In this document: piece after piece, positions 30,036 to 30,964 of the stretch
How the letters are laid out: each line of letters opens with the position of its first letter
How positions within the stretch are numbered: the first letter of the stretch is position 1
IMG/VR virus record: IMGVR_UViG_3300027963_000225
Span: 1 to 30,964 of that record
Source: a virus
Length of the DNA stretch: 30,964 bases
Direction: 5' to 3' (one strand)
Notes under the pieces: generated by a model
Databases searched by the model: none
What the model saw: only the letters and a program-made list of their open reading frames with translations
What the model was told of the DNA's origin: nothing
Program-made: the position numbers and the translations under genes

Positions 30036-30065
30036 TTGCACAATTAACTTTCCTTTTTATATTTG
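30036..30065 (+). promoter_or_regulatory. Early promoter for ERF
   Basis: TTG 30036-30038, 19 bases, TATATTTG 30058-30065. The upstream box GTTTGCACAATTAACTTTCC is shared with 4654 and 28308. The expected start near 30071 rules out a GTG start at 30065 for ERF. Confidence 0.78.
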
Positions 30066-30082
30066 TGAACCAAAACAAAATT

Positions 30083-30688
30083 ATGGACAATATCAAAAAC
30101 TTGGCGAAAGCTTTGGTTAAAGCAACCGCCCAAATCGAAGGTGCTACAAAAGACAGTACCAACCCTCATTTCCGCAACAAGTACGCAGACCTTGCGAGCG
30201 TTACGGATGCCATCAAGAAACCGCTAAACGAGAATGGTTTAACCTACTCACAAATCATTCACCGCTTAGAGGGTGGCGTTGGTGTAGAAACGTTGATCAT
30301 TCATGAATCGGGTGAAACTATGTCGAACGGTATTGCGTTCGTTCCAGCGCCTAAAAACGACCCACACGGGTACGGCAGTGCGTTAACCTATGCAAGACGT
30401 TACTCCCTTTCCGCTTGCTTCGGAGTGATCCAAGAAGACGACGATGCAAATGGGGCTACCAACCTACGTACAACGGGAGACATCAACAAGGTTCAGAGCA
30501 AAAAGGAATCCGCACCAAAGTTTGCAAAGGCTGACGAACTGCAACCATTCACGGCTGAAAAGTACGCAAAGCTTTTAGAACTTCACGAAACCGACCCCGA
30601 ACTATGCAAGAAGTTGGAAGCACATTACCGCATTACGTCTGAAATCAAAGCACAATTCAAAAAAGATACAGGAAAGGATTGGAAATGA
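30083..30688 (+). CDS. ERF-family ssDNA annealing recombinase
   Basis: 201 residues from ATG 30083. A GTG at 30065 would extend the frame but lies inside the promoter. The ERF pattern is clear: LAKALVKATAQIEGATKDST, NPHFRNKYADLASVTDAIKK, ENGLTYSQII, ETLIIHESGETM, then GYGSALTYARRYSLSACFG. The C-terminus after DDDANGA is a polar linker and a small helical tail. ERF proteins bind ssDNA and anneal strands, allowing circularisation of terminally redundant DNA, which fits the permuted ends of this contig. The stop overlaps the next ATG. Confidence 0.93.
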   Translation: MDNIKNLAKALVKATAQIEGATKDSTNPHFRNKYADLASVTDAIKKPLNENGLTYSQIIHRLEGGVGVETLIIHESGETMSNGIAFVPAPKNDPHGYGSALTYARRYSLSACFGVIQEDDDANGATNLRTTGDINKVQSKKESAPKFAKADELQPFTAEKYAKLLELHETDPELCKKLEAHYRITSEIKAQFKKDTGKDWK

Positions 30689-30964
30689 CACACGAAGACA
30701 AAATCAAAGTGATCAGGGAACTTTACTCAAAGATTAGAAACTGCGACCTTGCAAAGATGCTCAATATGACTCCCGCATTAATTCTTTACTATGCTCGAAA
30801 ATACAACCTTAAAAAAGAGGGTGAGTTTTTGGAAGATCAAATGAAACGTAGCGTTGCTAAAATGAGGGAAGTAAAAAGGTTGCAAAATGAACAATTTAAT
30901 ATTTTGAGAGCAAAAGAATTGACATATTGGGAGCGTGTAAAGGAATTTCGCAAACAGCAATTTG
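30340..30964 (+). repeat. Terminal homology to window positions 1-628
   Basis: Position 1 aligns with 30340. The first 99 bases are identical, then about 18 differences occur by the end of ERF, mostly silent, plus a 3-base indel at the junction with the next gene. The direct overlap implies a circular or terminally redundant genome of about 30,339 bp. Confidence 0.9.
30685..30964 (+). CDS. Small basic HTH-like protein, 5' part (cut by the window end)
   Basis: 93 codons, open at the window end. It starts MTHEDKIKVIRELYSKIRNC and is about 90% identical to the product of 346-687, with changes such as D to N in KMLNMT and a different E/L pair near the end. It is the same gene seen from another strain variant. 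Confidence 0.8.
   Translation, partial: MTHEDKIKVIRELYSKIRNCDLAKMLNMTPALILYYARKYNLKKEGEFLEDQMKRSVAKMREVKRLQNEQFNILRAKELTYWERVKEFRKQQF

Noticed and set aside
30065-30082. GTG start for ERF, six codons upstream of ATG 30083
   Set aside because: It coincides with the last base of the -7 element, upstream of the expected transcript start.
1-30964. CRISPR array, insertion sequence, integrase or attachment site
   Set aside because: No regularly spaced repeats, no transposase or recombinase motifs, and no inverted terminal repeats were found on reading both strands.

Overview
The window is essentially one complete small siphovirus genome from a Bacteroidetes host, probably a flavobacterium-like or sphingobacterium-like one. 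The host call rests on five Bacteroidetes-type promoters (TTG, 19 bases, TAnnTTTG) where a spacing can be measured, the absence of purine-rich Shine-Dalgarno sites, and structural protein types I know from Bacteroidetes phages. Every credible gene is on the + strand, and many overlap their neighbour by ATGA or TAATG. I see no integrase, excisionase or partition system, so a virulent lifestyle is the simplest reading. The two window ends are homologous: 1-628 matches 30340-30964 at roughly 93-95%, which gives a unit of about 30,339 bp. The first 99 bases match exactly and then mostly synonymous differences begin, so the contig probably closes into a circle through two strain variants.

Layout. 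1-1959: end of an ERF-type annealing protein and a tightly packed set of small unknown early genes. 1960-2112: a promoter with a palindromic operator and a structured leader. 2113-3126: a C5-cytosine methyltransferase with a second long same-strand gene inside it. 3113-4646: a probable replication initiator with internal iteron-like repeats, then an unknown protein. 4647-9630: an early promoter, small genes, one tRNA-like gene, a DUF1064 nuclease-like protein, a metallophosphoesterase, an SSB-tailed small protein, a sigma-70-like protein, DUF3310 and a small HAD-like protein. 9627-11135: a ParB-like/N6- or N4-methylase fusion. 11114-12714: terminase. 12701-19640: tail module (frameshifted chaperone, gp10-like, two tail proteins, tape measure). 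19642-25264: head module (protease, scaffold-like protein, major capsid, tube-like protein, portal, adaptor). 25270-27540: neck/tail completion and a fibre with repeats. 27537-28177: lysis membrane proteins. 28161-28340: a promoter-terminator pair that could make a small RNA, then a new early promoter. 28361-30964: small early genes, an M15 endolysin, ERF and the wrap-around.

How it works together. ERF, the DUF1064 protein, the SSB-tailed protein and the initiator form a small replication/recombination set; no polymerase or helicase is evident. Two methyltransferases without recognisable restriction partners suggest self-protection of phage DNA. Three early promoters share an extended upstream box. 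A different bipartite motif, GTNAC then 12-13 bases then CCCATTNNATAARTAT, occurs four times, directly before the sigma-like gene and before three structural transcription blocks; three copies run into the ATG. I propose it as a phage-specific middle/late promoter, possibly read by the phage's own sigma-like protein. The strongest oddities are the dual-coding methyltransferase locus, this motif, the initiator repeats and the candidate small RNA.
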